The notes beneath the pieces were generated by a model. That model had not been told where the DNA came from. It did no database searches and saw only the letters and a program-made list of their open reading frames with translations. Source: an uncultured Clostridia bacterium (GTDB lineage Bacteria > Bacillota > Clostridia > Lachnospirales > CAMVHY01). From it: a stretch of 8,320 nucleotides of DNA. Positions 1-7,000 of the stretch are shown here, piece after piece. Location of the stretch: NCBI GenBank assembly GCA_947167415.1, contig CAMVHY010000048.1, positions 1 through 8,320 on the forward strand, written 5' to 3'. The translations under genes and the position numbers were made by a program. The first letter of the stretch is position 1. Each line of letters opens with the position of its first letter.

Positions 1-526
1 TACCATACAAACTTAATAATTCTTTTGCTTCCAAATCATTTTTTGCTGTCGTTACAATAACTATATTCATACCGCGAATTTTATCTATTTTATCATATTC
101 AATTTCAGGAAAAATCAATTGCTCTTTTATCCCAATCGAATAATTTCCTCGTCCATCAAAAGAATTTGTACTTACACCATGAAAATCACGTACACGTGCT
201 AAACTTACGTTAATCAATTTATCAAGAAAATAAAGCATTTTTTTGCCTCTGAGCGTAACTTTACAACCCAATTTCATTCCTTTGCGTAATTTAAAAGTTG
301 CAATAGATTTTTTAGCCATCGTAAAAATTGCTTTCTGCCCAGTAATTAATAATAAATCGCGCTTCGCATTTTCAAGTGCTTTCGAAATATCTTTTTCTGC
401 CGTACTCATTCCGATATTTAAAATAACTTTAACTAACTTTGGCACCTGCATTTTATTTTTATATTTAAACTTAGATATCATACCGGGCACAATTTTCTCA
501 ACATAAACATCATGAGATACACTCAC
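1..526 (-). CDS. rplE: 50S ribosomal protein L5, 3' end cut by window edge
   Basis: L5 binds 5S rRNA in the central protuberance of the 50S subunit and contacts the P-site tRNA. About 175 codons are visible, against a usual length near 180, so only a few C-terminal residues lie beyond the edge; the last codons read SLYG, just where the family ends with a GMPF-like motif. The N-terminus reads [20 protein letters not shown], followed by the typical [14 protein letters not shown] and later RVRDFHGV and a [13 protein letters not shown] stretch. I place the start at the GTG at 526, directly after an in-frame TGA at 529-527. A strong SD (AAGGAGG, 544-538) lies 11 nt upstream, a slightly long spacing. 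A closer TTG at 530 is out of frame and soon hits a stop. A start at the internal ATG (residue 16) would lose conserved N-terminal residues. The gene follows rplX by 32 nt. Confidence 0.95.
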   Translation of the reverse strand, partial: MSVSHDVYVEKIVPGMISKFKYKNKMQVPKLVKVILNIGMSTAEKDISKALENAKRDLLLITGQKAIFTMAKKSIATFKLRKGMKLGCKVTLRGKKMLYFLDKLINVSLARVRDFHGVSTNSFDGRGNYSIGIKEQLIFPEIEYDKIDKIRGMNIVIVTTAKNDLEAKELLSLYG

Positions 527-537
527 TCAAAACTACA

Positions 538-544
538 CCTCCTT
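538..544 (-). promoter_or_regulatory. rplE: Ribosome binding site deciding the rplE start
   Basis: AAGGAGG on the minus strand is a full SD. The GTG at 526 is the only in-frame start nearby, because a TGA at 529-527 precedes it. Spacing is 11 nt. Confidence 0.75.
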
Positions 545-558
545 ACTCAAAAATAATT

Positions 559-924
559 CTACTCTATAACTTCGCCAGTCTTTCTGGCAATTCTTTTTTT
601 TATTACAACTTTTTTTCCGTTCTCTTCTTTTATCTCAATCTTATAACCAATTTTCGTTACAACTCCGTTATGCAAATACATAACATTCGAAACATCAATC
701 GGAAATTCTTTTTTTATTAGCCCACCCGGATTCATTCCATTCGACTTTTTGCTCATAGTTTTTATATTAATTTGCTCAACAATAACCGTTCCATTTTTTC
801 GATTTACCAATAAAATTTTTCCTTCCTTACCTTTATCTTTTCCAGCGATAACTCTAACCAAATCGCCTTTTTTTAACTTTATTTTATAATCTATTTTTAT
901 TATTTTTTTCCTGTGTCTTAGCAA
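559..924 (-). CDS. rplX: 50S ribosomal protein L24
   Basis: L24 is an early 50S assembly protein that binds the 5' domain of 23S rRNA and sits near the tunnel exit. The 121-residue product has the KOW motif at about residues 18-45 (LKKGDLVRVIAGKDKGKEGK), then the family's NPGG and a GYKIEIKEENGKKV stretch. The start is TTG at 924, 8 nt downstream of GGAGGT (938-933). No ATG, GTG or other TTG lies in frame before the KOW motif. An ATG at 940 contains the SD and is out of frame. The product is about 15 residues longer than most bacterial L24 proteins (near 105), because of a basic N-terminal extension LRHRKKIIKIDY. It lies 44 nt after rplN and 32 nt before rplE, clearly within the operon. Confidence 0.95.
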   Translation of the reverse strand: MLRHRKKIIKIDYKIKLKKGDLVRVIAGKDKGKEGKILLVNRKNGTVIVEQINIKTMSKKSNGMNPGGLIKKEFPIDVSNVMYLHNGVVTKIGYKIEIKEENGKKVVIKKRIARKTGEVIE

Positions 925-968
925 TAAAAAGCACCTCCATAAAAATCTTTTTTTTATCTTTTACAAAA

Positions 969-1340
969 CTATAAAACTTCCGGAGCCAAAGAAATTATTT
1001 TTAAAAATCCACACTCTCTTAATTCGCGTGCAACCGGACCAAAAATTCTAGTTCCTCTAGGATTTTTATCTTCTTTTTTTATTATCACAGCGGCATTTTC
1101 ATCAAATCTTATAAACGAACCATCATCGCGACAAATTTCTCTTTTTGTTCTAACTATTACTGCTGCTACAACATCTTTCTTTTTTACTATTCCACCAGGA
1201 ATCGCATCTTTTACAGTCGCAATAATAATATCTCCAACTCCTGCATATCTTCTTTTTGTTCCACCCAAAACTCTTATACATAATAATTCACGTGCTCCTG
1301 AATTATCTGCAACTTTTAATCTTGTCTCTTGCTGTATCAA
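969..1340 (-). CDS. rplN: 50S ribosomal protein L14
   Basis: L14 binds 23S rRNA at the subunit interface, next to L19, and takes part in the intersubunit bridges. The product has 123 residues (family about 122). It begins [19 protein letters not shown], ends [12 protein letters not shown], and contains the conserved [10 protein letters not shown] and [17 protein letters not shown] segments. MIQQ and SLAPEVL are the forms I associate with Bacillota. The start is TTG at 1340, 8 nt after AGGAG (1353-1349); the alternative ATG at 1348 is out of frame. The TTG reading gives exactly the family N-terminus, so it is well supported. The gene lies 28 nt after rpsQ. Confidence 0.97.
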   Translation of the reverse strand: MIQQETRLKVADNSGARELLCIRVLGGTKRRYAGVGDIIIATVKDAIPGGIVKKKDVVAAVIVRTKREICRDDGSFIRFDENAAVIIKKEDKNPRGTRIFGPVARELRECGFLKIISLAPEVL

Positions 1341-1368
1341 AATATCATCTCCTTTTATTTAAACTAAT

Positions 1369-1641
1369 CTATTCATTCTTTTTTAAAATCTCCGTCAATC
1401 TCCAACGTTTTCTTTTAGACAATGGTCTCGTTTCCATAATTCTGACAAAATAACCGTTTTTACATTCATTATTTTCATCATGAATCATAAATTTTTTGCT
1501 ACGAGTTATAATTTTTCCATAAACAGGATGTTTAACTCTATAACTTACTTTTACAACGGCTGTTTTATCTGTCTTATCACTAACGACAACACCCTCAAGA
1601 ACTTTTTTCATGTTTTTTCTTCTTTTTACCAATTCAGACAT
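1369..1641 (-). CDS. rpsQ: 30S ribosomal protein S17
   Basis: S17 is a primary-binding 30S protein that contacts the 5' domain of 16S rRNA and has an OB fold. The product has 90 residues. It shows [19 protein letters not shown], then the [19 protein letters not shown] strand-loop region and the [17 protein letters not shown]-terminus typical of the family. The frame could open at a GTG at 1650, but that codon overlaps the SD (AGAGGAG). The ATG at 1641 sits 8 nt after GGAG (1653-1650) and is chosen. The first ten residues ([10 protein letters not shown]) are slightly longer than in E. coli but usual in Gram-positives. The gap to rpmC is 17 nt and holds only the SD. The stop is TAG. Confidence 0.96.
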   Translation of the reverse strand: MSELVKRRKNMKKVLEGVVVSDKTDKTAVVKVSYRVKHPVYGKIITRSKKFMIHDENNECKNGYFVRIMETRPLSKRKRWRLTEILKKNE

Positions 1642-1658
1642 TTTATTCACTCCTCTTT

Positions 1659-1871
1659 TTATTCTTCAGCTTTTCTTTGTTTTTGAGTAATAAGAGTCTG
1701 TATTCTTGCAATATTTTTCCTAACCATTTTAATTTCGCTTGTATTTTTTAGCTGATTAGTCGCCTGTTGAAAACGCAAATTAAACAATCTTTTTTTCATA
1801 TCAACAAGTTCTATCTTTAATTCATCAATAGACTTTTGATTTAAATTCTTTACATATTCTTTAACTCTCAT
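1659..1871 (-). CDS. rpmC: 50S ribosomal protein L29
   Basis: L29 is a small two-helix protein near the polypeptide exit tunnel, beside L23. The product has 70 residues (family 60-75) and carries the characteristic segment [19 protein letters not shown] followed by [11 protein letters not shown]. The chosen ATG at 1871 gives [10 protein letters not shown]. An in-frame ATG at 1892 would add seven residues (MNRKVSV), but it lies upstream of the SD-like AGGAAGGTGAG (1888-1878), so the later start is better. The start lies inside the end of rplP: the two frames overlap by 11 nt, and the rpmC SD is encoded by rplP's last codons. This suggests translation of L29 is coupled to that of L16. Confidence 0.95.
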   Translation of the reverse strand: MRVKEYVKNLNQKSIDELKIELVDMKKRLFNLRFQQATNQLKNTSEIKMVRKNIARIQTLITQKQRKAEE

Positions 1872-2295
1872 TACGCTCACCTTCCTGTTCATTGCGCGAA
1901 ACTATTTTGCATTTCAAAGGCAATTTATGAATAGCAAGCCTTAATGCCTCACGAGCAATTTCTTCAGAAACTCCTCCAACTTCAAACATAACTCTTCCAG
2001 GTTTTACAACAGCTACCCAGAATTCCGTTGCACCTTTACCGCTACCCATACGAACTTCCGCCGGTTTTTTAGTTACAGGCTTATCCGGAAAAATAGTAAT
2101 CCAAACAACTCCACCACGTTTCATATATCTAGTCATAGCTATACGAGCAGCTTCTATCTGATTCGATTTAACCCAATGTGGCTCGCAAGCAATAATTGCA
2201 TACTCACCATGAACTATTTTATTACCGCGTGTTGCTTTGCCTTTCATGCGACCTCTAAACTGCTTTCTATATTTAGTTCTTTTTGGTATTAACAT
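1861..2295 (-). CDS. rplP: 50S ribosomal protein L16
   Basis: L16 organises the A-site region of 23S rRNA and is needed for late 50S maturation. The product has 144 residues. It begins [19 protein letters not shown] and contains [20 protein letters not shown], an R-M-G-S-G-K-G loop at residues 82-88 (the region of the arginine hydroxylated in E. coli), and [20 protein letters not shown]. An in-frame ATG at 2337 would add 14 residues encoded within the rpsC tail. The ATG at 2295 has an SD-like GGGGGAGA tract about 9 nt upstream and matches the family start exactly. It overlaps the end of rpsC by 23 nt. Its last ten residues ([10 protein letters not shown]) go beyond the conserved core, and their codons contain the rpmC SD and start. 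Confidence 0.97.
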   Translation of the reverse strand: MLIPKRTKYRKQFRGRMKGKATRGNKIVHGEYAIIACEPHWVKSNQIEAARIAMTRYMKRGGVVWITIFPDKPVTKKPAEVRMGSGKGATEFWVAVVKPGRVMFEVGGVSEEIAREALRLAIHKLPLKCKIVSRNEQEGERNES

Positions 2296-2953
2296 TTTTA
2301 TCTTCTCCCCCTTGTTTTTTATCAGGAAGAATTTCACCTTTATATATCCAAACTTTCACGCCGATTTTCCCATAAGTTGTGTTTGCTTCGGCAAATCCAT
2401 AATCTATATCGGCTCTTAAAGTCTGCAACGGAATCATTCCTTCATGACAATGCTCAACACGTGCCATATCTGCTCCGCCAAGACGTCCGGATACACAAAT
2501 TTTTATTCCTTTAACTCTCATAGATTTTAATGCGCGATTAATCAATTGCTTCATTGCTTTTCTAAAAGCTATTCTGGCTTCTAATTGCTTTGCAACTTCT
2601 TCGGCAACTAATTGCGCACACGAATCATAATTTTTTATTTCTTTAATCTCAATCGAAAGCTTTTGCTCAGAAAACGTTTGCAATTTTTCAGTTAATTTCG
2701 CTATCGCTTGGCCACTTTTTCCGATAATAACACCAGGTTTCGATGCAAAAATAACAACACGAACGCGATTACTCGAACGATATATTTTTATATTTCCTAT
2801 TCCTGCGCCATACAGCTTATCTTTTATAAACTTTCTTATCTTATAATCTTCTAATAAATATTTGGGAAACATTTTTTTATCAGCAACCCAAACCGAACCC
2901 CAATCTCTTATAAATCCAACACGCATCCCATAGGGGTGTACTTTTTGTCCCAT
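2273..2953 (-). CDS. rpsC: 30S ribosomal protein S3
   Basis: S3 sits on the head of the 30S subunit at the mRNA entry channel and contributes to mRNA unwinding. The product has 226 residues. It begins [21 protein letters not shown] type II KH domain covers about residues 39-107, with its GxxG loop GKSG at 78-81. The C-terminal domain includes [19 protein letters not shown] and [19 protein letters not shown]. The ATG at 2953 follows AGGAGG (2965-2960) with 6 nt spacing. It begins just 2 nt after the rplV stop, and its lysine- and asparagine-rich tail overlaps the start of rplP by 23 nt. Nothing is missing from the core; the GKSG loop is a normal variant of the more common GRGG or GKGG. Confidence 0.98.
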   Translation of the reverse strand: MGQKVHPYGMRVGFIRDWGSVWVADKKMFPKYLLEDYKIRKFIKDKLYGAGIGNIKIYRSSNRVRVVIFASKPGVIIGKSGQAIAKLTEKLQTFSEQKLSIEIKEIKNYDSCAQLVAEEVAKQLEARIAFRKAMKQLINRALKSMRVKGIKICVSGRLGGADMARVEHCHEGMIPLQTLRADIDYGFAEANTTYGKIGVKVWIYKGEILPDKKQGGEDKNVNTKKN

Positions 2954-2955
2954 GT

Positions 2956-3357
2956 TTAACCTCCTGTTTTTTCATTCAAAACTAACGTAATATGACAAAA
3001 TCTTTTTTTTATTCCATACGCTCTGCCCTTAGCTCTTGGTCTTATTCTTCGCAAAATATTTGCTCGACCTGCATATGCTTCTTCTATAAATAATTTTTTT
3101 GGCTCCAAATTCAAATTATTTTCAGCATTGGCCATTGCCGATTTTAAAATTTTTAATATCACCTTAGAAGCATGATGTGTAGAATAATCTAATAAAGCAC
3201 AGGCATACATAACATCACAATTTTTTATTTGTCTTAATATAACTCCTGCTTTCGACGCCGAAATCGAAACAAATTTTACGCTTGCTTTCGGACGCATATC
3301 CAGTTTCGCATTTCTCAAACGTTTTTGTTGACTGCGGCTTATATAATCCTCTTGCAT
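2956..3357 (-). CDS. rplV: 50S ribosomal protein L22 with N-terminal extension
   Basis: L22 has a globular body near the exit-tunnel mouth and a long beta-hairpin that lines the tunnel. The product has 133 residues against about 110-120 usually. The core begins near residue 22 (RPKASVKFVSISASKAGVIL). The tunnel hairpin and C-terminus are conserved (RRIRPRAKGRAYGIKKRFCH, then ITLVLNEK). The first 20 residues (MQEDYISRSQQKRLRNAKLD) are basic and extra. The start at 3357 is 9 nt after AGGAGG; the in-frame ATG at 3390 lies upstream of that SD and is rejected, and the ATG at residue 21 (3297) has no SD. The gap after rpsS is 34 nt, and rpsC starts 2 nt beyond the stop. Confidence 0.95.
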   Translation of the reverse strand: MQEDYISRSQQKRLRNAKLDMRPKASVKFVSISASKAGVILRQIKNCDVMYACALLDYSTHHASKVILKILKSAMANAENNLNLEPKKLFIEEAYAGRANILRRIRPRAKGRAYGIKKRFCHITLVLNEKTGG

Positions 3358-3391
3358 ACGATTTTCCCTCCTTTTGCTTTTTAATTTCATC

Positions 3392-3676
3392 TCACGATTT
3401 TATTTTTTTATCGTTTTTATTATTTCCACTGTGTCCTTTATAAGTCCGAGTTAAAACAAATTCACCTAGCTTATGCCCAACCATATCTTCTGTTACATAA
3501 ACCGGAACATATTTTCTCCCGTCATGAACAGCAAAAGTATGACCAATAAATCCCGGAAAAATTGTTGAACGCCTTGAACGAGTTTGTATAACTTTTTTTT
3601 CGCCACTTTCATTTACAGCCTCTACTTTTTCTAATAAAAACCCATCGGCAAACGCGCCTTTCTTTGAAGATCTCAT
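3392..3676 (-). CDS. rpsS: 30S ribosomal protein S19
   Basis: S19 binds the head of 16S rRNA with S13 and contacts the A-site finger of 23S rRNA. The product has 94 residues (family 88-95): [20 protein letters not shown], then [45 protein letters not shown] and TRTYKGH. The ATG at 3676 has GAGG (3688-3685) 8 nt upstream. An in-frame GTG at 3685 overlaps the SD and would add only MKK, so it is rejected. The tail after KGHSG ([10 protein letters not shown]) is lysine-rich and variable, as usual. It follows rplB by 38 nt. Confidence 0.97.
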   Translation of the reverse strand: MRSSKKGAFADGFLLEKVEAVNESGEKKVIQTRSRRSTIFPGFIGHTFAVHDGRKYVPVYVTEDMVGHKLGEFVLTRTYKGHSGNNKNDKKIKS

Positions 3677-3714
3677 TTTTTTCACCTCGATATTAATAAT
3701 TAGTCCTGGTCAAA

Positions 3715-4563
3715 TTATTTTTTTCTGCGATGCAAAATATATTTATTAGAACTTTTATTTTTCTTACGAGTTTTATAACCAAGTGCAGGTTTTCCCCAAG
3801 GCGTACATGGTCCCGGACGTCCAACAGGACATTTACCTTCACCACCACCATGTGGGTGATCATTTGGATTCATAACTGATCCACGAACCGTCGGCCTTAT
3901 ACCCATGTGTCTTTTTCTACCGGCTTTTCCTAAATTAACAAGTGCTTGATTAACATTTCCAACTTGTCCAATCGTTGCGTAGCATTTACTTAAAATTAAT
4001 CGCATTTCACCCGAAGGCAACTTAATAGTTACAAATTTACCTTCTTTGGCAACCAACTGCGCCGCATTTCCTGCCGAACGAACCAATTGCCCGCCTTTTC
4101 CAATTTTCATCTCGATATTATGAATTTCAGAACCAACAGGCATATTTCCCATAGGCAAAGCATTTCCAATTTTTATTTCTGCTGCCTCGCCACTCATTAA
4201 TTTATCGCCAACTTTTAATCCGACCGGTGAAACTATATATCTTCTTTCTCCATCTTCATATAACAACAAAGCAATATTAGCTGTCCTGTTTGGATCATAT
4301 TCAATGCTCTGCACCGTTGCGAAAACATCACGCTTGTCCCTTTTAAAATCTATTATTCTATATTTTCTTTTATTTCCACTGCCTCTGTGTCTTACAGTAA
4401 TCTTGCCTTGATTATTTCGACCTGATTTCTTTTTTACAAAAGCAATTAACTTTTTACATGGTTTATTTTCTCTACTCGAAAGCTCACTCGAATGAAAAAC
4501 GGTCATTTTACGTCTCGACGGTGTATACGGCTTAAACTTTTTAATTTCATCTGTTTTTGCCAA
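3715..4563 (-). CDS. rplB: 50S ribosomal protein L2
   Basis: L2 is a primary 23S rRNA-binding protein required for subunit association and for the structure of the peptidyl transferase centre. The product has 282 residues (family about 275). Visible are [13 protein letters not shown] at the N-terminus, the OB-fold region with [17 protein letters not shown], the SH3-like region with [19 protein letters not shown], and the conserved [12 protein letters not shown] loop at residues 232-243 that reaches toward the catalytic centre. The start is TTG at 4563, 8 nt after AGGAGG; no ATG is possible near it, and the reading gives [10 protein letters not shown]. The loop after GGGEG reads [15 protein letters not shown], with cysteines at 245 and 252 where I expect non-cysteine residues in most bacteria. 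The gap to rplW is 17 nt. Confidence 0.97.
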   Translation of the reverse strand: MAKTDEIKKFKPYTPSRRKMTVFHSSELSSRENKPCKKLIAFVKKKSGRNNQGKITVRHRGSGNKRKYRIIDFKRDKRDVFATVQSIEYDPNRTANIALLLYEDGERRYIVSPVGLKVGDKLMSGEAAEIKIGNALPMGNMPVGSEIHNIEMKIGKGGQLVRSAGNAAQLVAKEGKFVTIKLPSGEMRLILSKCYATIGQVGNVNQALVNLGKAGRKRHMGIRPTVRGSVMNPNDHPHGGGEGKCPVGRPGPCTPWGKPALGYKTRKKNKSSNKYILHRRKK

Positions 4564-4580
4564 TCTATTTCCCTCCTTTT

Positions 4581-4877
4581 TTATTTTTTAAATAACTCTA
4601 TTTCTTTGCTTTCGCCACTTAAAAAAATTATGGCTTTTTTTCTTTTATTTGTCTTGCCAACGATTCTTTCACGTCTTTTTATTTTGCCTTTTAAATTCAT
4701 GATGTTTACTCTTTTAACTTTTACGCCGTCAAATAATTTTTCTATTGCTTCTTTGACTTGCGCCTTATTAGCATCCGGATGCACATAAAAACAATATTTT
4801 TTATCCGCAAACATTTTCATCGCTTCTTCCGTCATAATCGGCTTAAAAATAATATCATAATATTTTAAATCAGCCAT
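4581..4877 (-). CDS. rplW: 50S ribosomal protein L23
   Basis: L23 lies at the tunnel exit and is the docking site for trigger factor and the signal recognition particle. The product has 98 residues, the usual length. It begins [20 protein letters not shown]. The middle region reads [27 protein letters not shown], followed by the [13 protein letters not shown] arm and the basic hairpin to [17 protein letters not shown]. The TE-K motif common in the family (PIITEKS-like) appears here as TEEA, a minor variation. The start ATG shares one base with the rplD stop (TAATG), and its SD (GAGGTG) lies in the last codons of rplD, so translation is probably coupled to L4. Confidence 0.96.
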   Translation of the reverse strand: MADLKYYDIIFKPIMTEEAMKMFADKKYCFYVHPDANKAQVKEAIEKLFDGVKVKRVNIMNLKGKIKRRERIVGKTNKRKKAIIFLSGESKEIELFKK

Positions 4878-5521
4878 TATGCAAACACCTCTTGAATTTT
4901 ATTTACGGCATCAATCGTTAAAACTAAATATTCATGATTTAACACCGCATAAGTGTTTATTAAATCCGAAGCAATCGTCTTCACGTTAAATAAATTTCTG
5001 GCTGACAAAATAATATTTTTGCTTGACTTTAAATCCTGCTGATTATTATTTATAACAAACAAAATTTTTTTGCCGTTTAAATTAATATTCATAACAATTT
5101 TTGCAAATCCTTTTGTTTTAATCTCATCAAGCTCAAGTTTATCCATTATAATTAATTTTTTTTCGCTTAGTCTCGTACTCAATGCAGATTTTATAGCCAA
5201 ACGTTTAAGCTTCTTATTGATTTTAAAAGAAAAATCTCTTGGCTTTGGCGCAAAAACAACTCCACCTTTTCGCCATTGTGGTGAACGAATTGAACCTTGT
5301 CGTGCACGTCCTGTACCTTTTTGTCGCCAAGGTTTTCTTCCGCCACCTCGAACTTCAGCTCTTGTTTTCGTACACTTTGTTCCCTGTCTCTGATTCGCTA
5401 AATAATACACTACCGCTGTATGCATTGCATTTTGATTCGCTTCAATGCCAAATATATTATCTTTTAAATCAATTTCGCCTGTTTTTTCGCCGTTCATATT
5501 TATAACTTCAACTGTTGCCAT
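4877..5521 (-). CDS. rplD: 50S ribosomal protein L4
   Basis: L4 binds domain I of 23S rRNA, and its long loop reaches the tunnel constriction. In E. coli it also represses its own S10 operon; whether that holds here is unknown. The product has 214 residues. The loop lies at about residues 52-97 and includes [20 protein letters not shown] and [13 protein letters not shown], with the macrolide-site-like K63-P-W-R-Q-K-G-T-G-R intact. The C-terminal half is the Rossmann-like body with [15 protein letters not shown] and a typical [11 protein letters not shown] ending. The ATG at 5521 has AAAGGAG 7 nt upstream. The stop overlaps the rplW start by one base. The sequence is Bacillota-like. Confidence 0.97.
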   Translation of the reverse strand: MATVEVINMNGEKTGEIDLKDNIFGIEANQNAMHTAVVYYLANQRQGTKCTKTRAEVRGGGRKPWRQKGTGRARQGSIRSPQWRKGGVVFAPKPRDFSFKINKKLKRLAIKSALSTRLSEKKLIIMDKLELDEIKTKGFAKIVMNINLNGKKILFVINNNQQDLKSSKNIILSARNLFNVKTIASDLINTYAVLNHEYLVLTIDAVNKIQEVFA

Positions 5522-5546
5522 TTCTAATCTCCTTTCTTAAAAATTT

Positions 5547-6179
5547 TTAAGCTTTTGCTTTCACACTGTTTTTTATAAAAATTAGCGAATTTTTTGGTCC
5601 CGGAACAGATCCTTTGACAAATAATAAATTTTTATCAGCATCAATTCGCATAATTTTAAGATTTTGGATCGTCACTCTTTCGTGTCCCATATGTCCCGGC
5701 ATTTTTTTCCCTTTTTTTACTCTTCCCGGCGTTGTTGTCGAACTCATTGAACCTACTCCGCGATGATATTTTGAACCGTGTGCCATTGGACCTCTTTGAT
5801 GTCCGTGACGTTTTATCGAGCCCTGAAATCCCTTTCCTTTTGAAATTCCAGTTGCATCAATAAATTCTCCGACAGAAAATTCATCAACTTTTATTTCGTC
5901 GCCAACTTTATAATCTTTTGGTTCGGCAAATCTGAACTCACGAAGATATTTTTTTGGGGAAACGCCCGACTTCGAAAATATACCTTGCAACGGCTTTAAA
6001 ACATTTTTTGCTTTATCCCAAAAACCAACTTGGATCGCATTATATCCATCAGTTTCATCAGTTTTTATTTGCGTAACATAACACGGTCCAGCTAATAAAA
6101 CAGTAATTGGGATAAGTTCGCCATTATCAAAAAAAAGCTGAGTCATACCAACTTTTTTAGCAAGTATGGCCTTTTGCAT
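5547..6179 (-). CDS. rplC: 50S ribosomal protein L3
   Basis: L3 is an early assembly protein whose central extension approaches the peptidyl transferase centre. The product has 210 residues, the family length. It begins [20 protein letters not shown] and carries the signature [20 protein letters not shown] at about residues 117-136, followed by [10 protein letters not shown] and [17 protein letters not shown], then [15 protein letters not shown]. The ATG at 6179 follows AAAGGAGGTG with about 11 nt spacing. The 82-nt gap from rpsJ is the largest between the ribosomal genes here; apart from the SD I see only A/T-rich sequence in it. Confidence 0.98.
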   Translation of the reverse strand: MQKAILAKKVGMTQLFFDNGELIPITVLLAGPCYVTQIKTDETDGYNAIQVGFWDKAKNVLKPLQGIFSKSGVSPKKYLREFRFAEPKDYKVGDEIKVDEFSVGEFIDATGISKGKGFQGSIKRHGHQRGPMAHGSKYHRGVGSMSSTTTPGRVKKGKKMPGHMGHERVTIQNLKIMRIDADKNLLFVKGSVPGPKNSLIFIKNSVKAKA

Positions 6180-6261
6180 AATTATTTTTACACCTCCTTT
6201 TCAAATCACATCGTTTATATCACGACCATGAAAAATTTTTAAAATTTTTGGCGACCACAAA

Positions 6262-6573
6262 TTACAAGATTTTAATATTAATCTCAACACCGTCCGGCAA
6301 AAACAATTTTGTCAGAATTTCCATTGTTTTCGGTCCGACAGATACAATATCAATCAAACGTTTGTGTGTGCGACGTTCAAATTGCTCACGCGAATCTTTA
6401 TGCTTATGCACACTGCGCAAAATCGTTATGATTTCTTTTTTGGTTGGCAAAGGCACCGGTCCGGAAATTTTGCCTCCAGTTTTTGCCACGCTGTTTAATA
6501 TTATCTGTACCGCTTCATCAATTAATCTGTGATCGTAGGATTTTAAAACAATCCTGATTTTTTGTTCAGACAC
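6262..6573 (-). CDS. rpsJ: 30S ribosomal protein S10
   Basis: S10 (also NusE) belongs to the 30S head and joins antitermination complexes with NusB. The product has 103 residues from the chosen start, the same length as E. coli S10. It begins [20 protein letters not shown], with [19 protein letters not shown] and [19 protein letters not shown] conserved, and ends [12 protein letters not shown]. The start is the GTG at 6573, just downstream of an SD-like GGGGGTGA (6585-6578), which pairs with the anti-SD with one G-U wobble. An in-frame GTG at 6600 would add nine residues upstream of this SD and is rejected. It is the first gene of the operon and carries a long leader. Confidence 0.96.
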   Translation of the reverse strand: MSEQKIRIVLKSYDHRLIDEAVQIILNSVAKTGGKISGPVPLPTKKEIITILRSVHKHKDSREQFERRTHKRLIDIVSVGPKTMEILTKLFLPDGVEINIKIL

Positions 6574-6577
6574 ATTT

Positions 6578-6585
6578 TCACCCCC
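6578..6585 (-). promoter_or_regulatory. rpsJ: Ribosome binding site deciding the rpsJ start
   Basis: GGGGGTGA on the minus strand pairs with the 16S anti-SD with one G-U wobble, and the GTG at 6573 follows 4 nt later. It rules out the in-frame GTG at 6600. Confidence 0.75.
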
Positions 6586-6665
6586 ATATTTTGTTTTCAC
6601 AAAGCAAAAGCATCAGGCAGCATATCATAAAAAAAATATAATAATCAATACACTGTTCCGCGTGT

Positions 6666-6782
6666 TTAATTTTTTATAGAAAACAAAACAGGGAAAAACC
6701 GCCTGATTTCATGAATCAAGCTCGCTCCACAAAAATTCTCCGCCTCAAAAATTTTTTTTTCAACGGTAACTTTTTGTATCAT
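6666..6782 (-). CDS. Possible 38-codon leader ORF, doubtful
   Basis: An ATG at 6782 opens a frame of 38 codons ending TAA at 6668-6666, reading MIQKVTVEKKIFEAENFCGA then SLIHEIRRFFPVLFSIKN. It begins about 16 nt after the predicted transcription start. GGAG (6788-6785) is only 2 nt from the ATG, too close for a normal SD. In AT-rich leaders an ORF this long can arise by chance. It overlaps the leader hairpin. No family is recognised. Low confidence that it is translated. Confidence 0.2.
   Translation of the reverse strand: MIQKVTVEKKIFEAENFCGASLIHEIRRFFPVLFSIKN
6701..6721 (-). other. Leader hairpin (predicted RNA stem)
   Basis: In the transcript, GCUUGAUU (6721-6714) pairs with AAUCAGGC (6708-6701) across a 5-nt loop: eight pairs with one G-U. 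No long T-run follows, only GGTTTTTCCC, so it is not an obvious terminator. Its 3' arm could instead pair with 6612-6618. Confidence 0.5.
6721..6753. repeat. Imperfect 17-nt tandem repeat in the rpsJ leader
   Basis: On the plus strand, CTCGCTCCACAAAAATT (6721-6737) is followed directly by CTCCGCCTCAAAAATT (6738-6753). They differ by a few bases and one indel. On the transcript each gives a purine-rich GGCGGAG or GTGGAGCGAG next to AATTTTT. It may be chance in low-complexity sequence. Confidence 0.4.
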
Positions 6783-6804
6783 AGCTCCAATTCACAATTT
6801 GTTT

Positions 6805-6832
6805 ATTCTATCAAAAAAAAAACGAAGTGCAA
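6805..6832 (-). promoter_or_regulatory. Candidate sigma-70-type promoter of the S10 cluster
   Basis: A -35 TTGCAC (6832-6827) and a -10 TAGAAT (6810-6805) are separated by 16 nt. TGA precedes the -10, giving an extended -10 (TGn). An A-rich tract (11 bases on the minus strand) lies just upstream of the -35 and could act as a UP element. The expected start of transcription is near 6798, giving a leader of about 225 nt before the rpsJ GTG. It lies directly downstream of the terminator, as expected for the first promoter of a separate unit. Confidence 0.7.
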
Positions 6833-6916
6833 ATTTTTTTTTTTGCAAACAAATTTTTCTCGCCAATTCTTATAAAAACAAACCATTCAATTGTGATTAA
6901 AAAAATAAAATCCGTT

Positions 6917-6948
6917 AAAAAAAACGATTGCCGCAAAGCAATCGTTTT
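6917..6948 (-). terminator. Intrinsic terminator of the coiled-coil gene
   Basis: On the minus strand, an 11-bp perfect stem (AAAACGATTGC / GCAATCGTTTT) with a 6-nt loop is followed by a T-run of 8 or more, of which four bases lie in the stem. It begins about 52 nt after the stop at 7001 and separates the gene from the rpsJ leader. On the plus strand the stem is followed only by TTTTAC, so it is expected to work mainly on minus-strand transcripts. Confidence 0.9.
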
Positions 6949-7000
6949 ACATGTATATATAAATTTTGTTGTTACTGATATCGCTTTTAATCTGATTTCA

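Larger units (their letters stand above)
6574..6804 (-). promoter_or_regulatory. rpsJ leader region
   Basis: This non-coding stretch between the promoter and the rpsJ start holds an 8-bp hairpin, a possible long-range pairing and a doubtful short ORF. In E. coli the S10 leader mediates L4 repression. This leader shows no sequence I can equate with that one, so a regulatory role is inference. Confidence 0.45.

Noticed and set aside
1642..1650. GTG at 1650 as rpsQ start, and similar upstream starts for rpmC (1892), rplP (2337), rplV (3390) and rpsS (3685)
   Set aside because: Each lies on or upstream of a strong SD, and the downstream ATG matches the family N-terminus.
5070..5505. Plus-strand open frames inside rplD and elsewhere in the ribosomal genes
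   Set aside because: They lie opposite well-conserved genes, lack SD sites and match no family.
6180..6261. Possible hairpin between rpsJ and rplC
   Set aside because: Only A/T-rich palindromes such as AAAAATTTTTAAAATTTT; no stable GC stem or T-run supports a terminator.
6574..6600. Upstream GTG as rpsJ start (6600)
   Set aside because: It lies upstream of the good SD at 6585-6578 and would add residues not seen in S10.
6601..6660. A second promoter near the rpsJ start (TTGATT with a TATGAT-like -10)
   Set aside because: The spacing is about 13 nt, too short for a sigma-70 promoter, and A/T-rich sequence gives many such matches.
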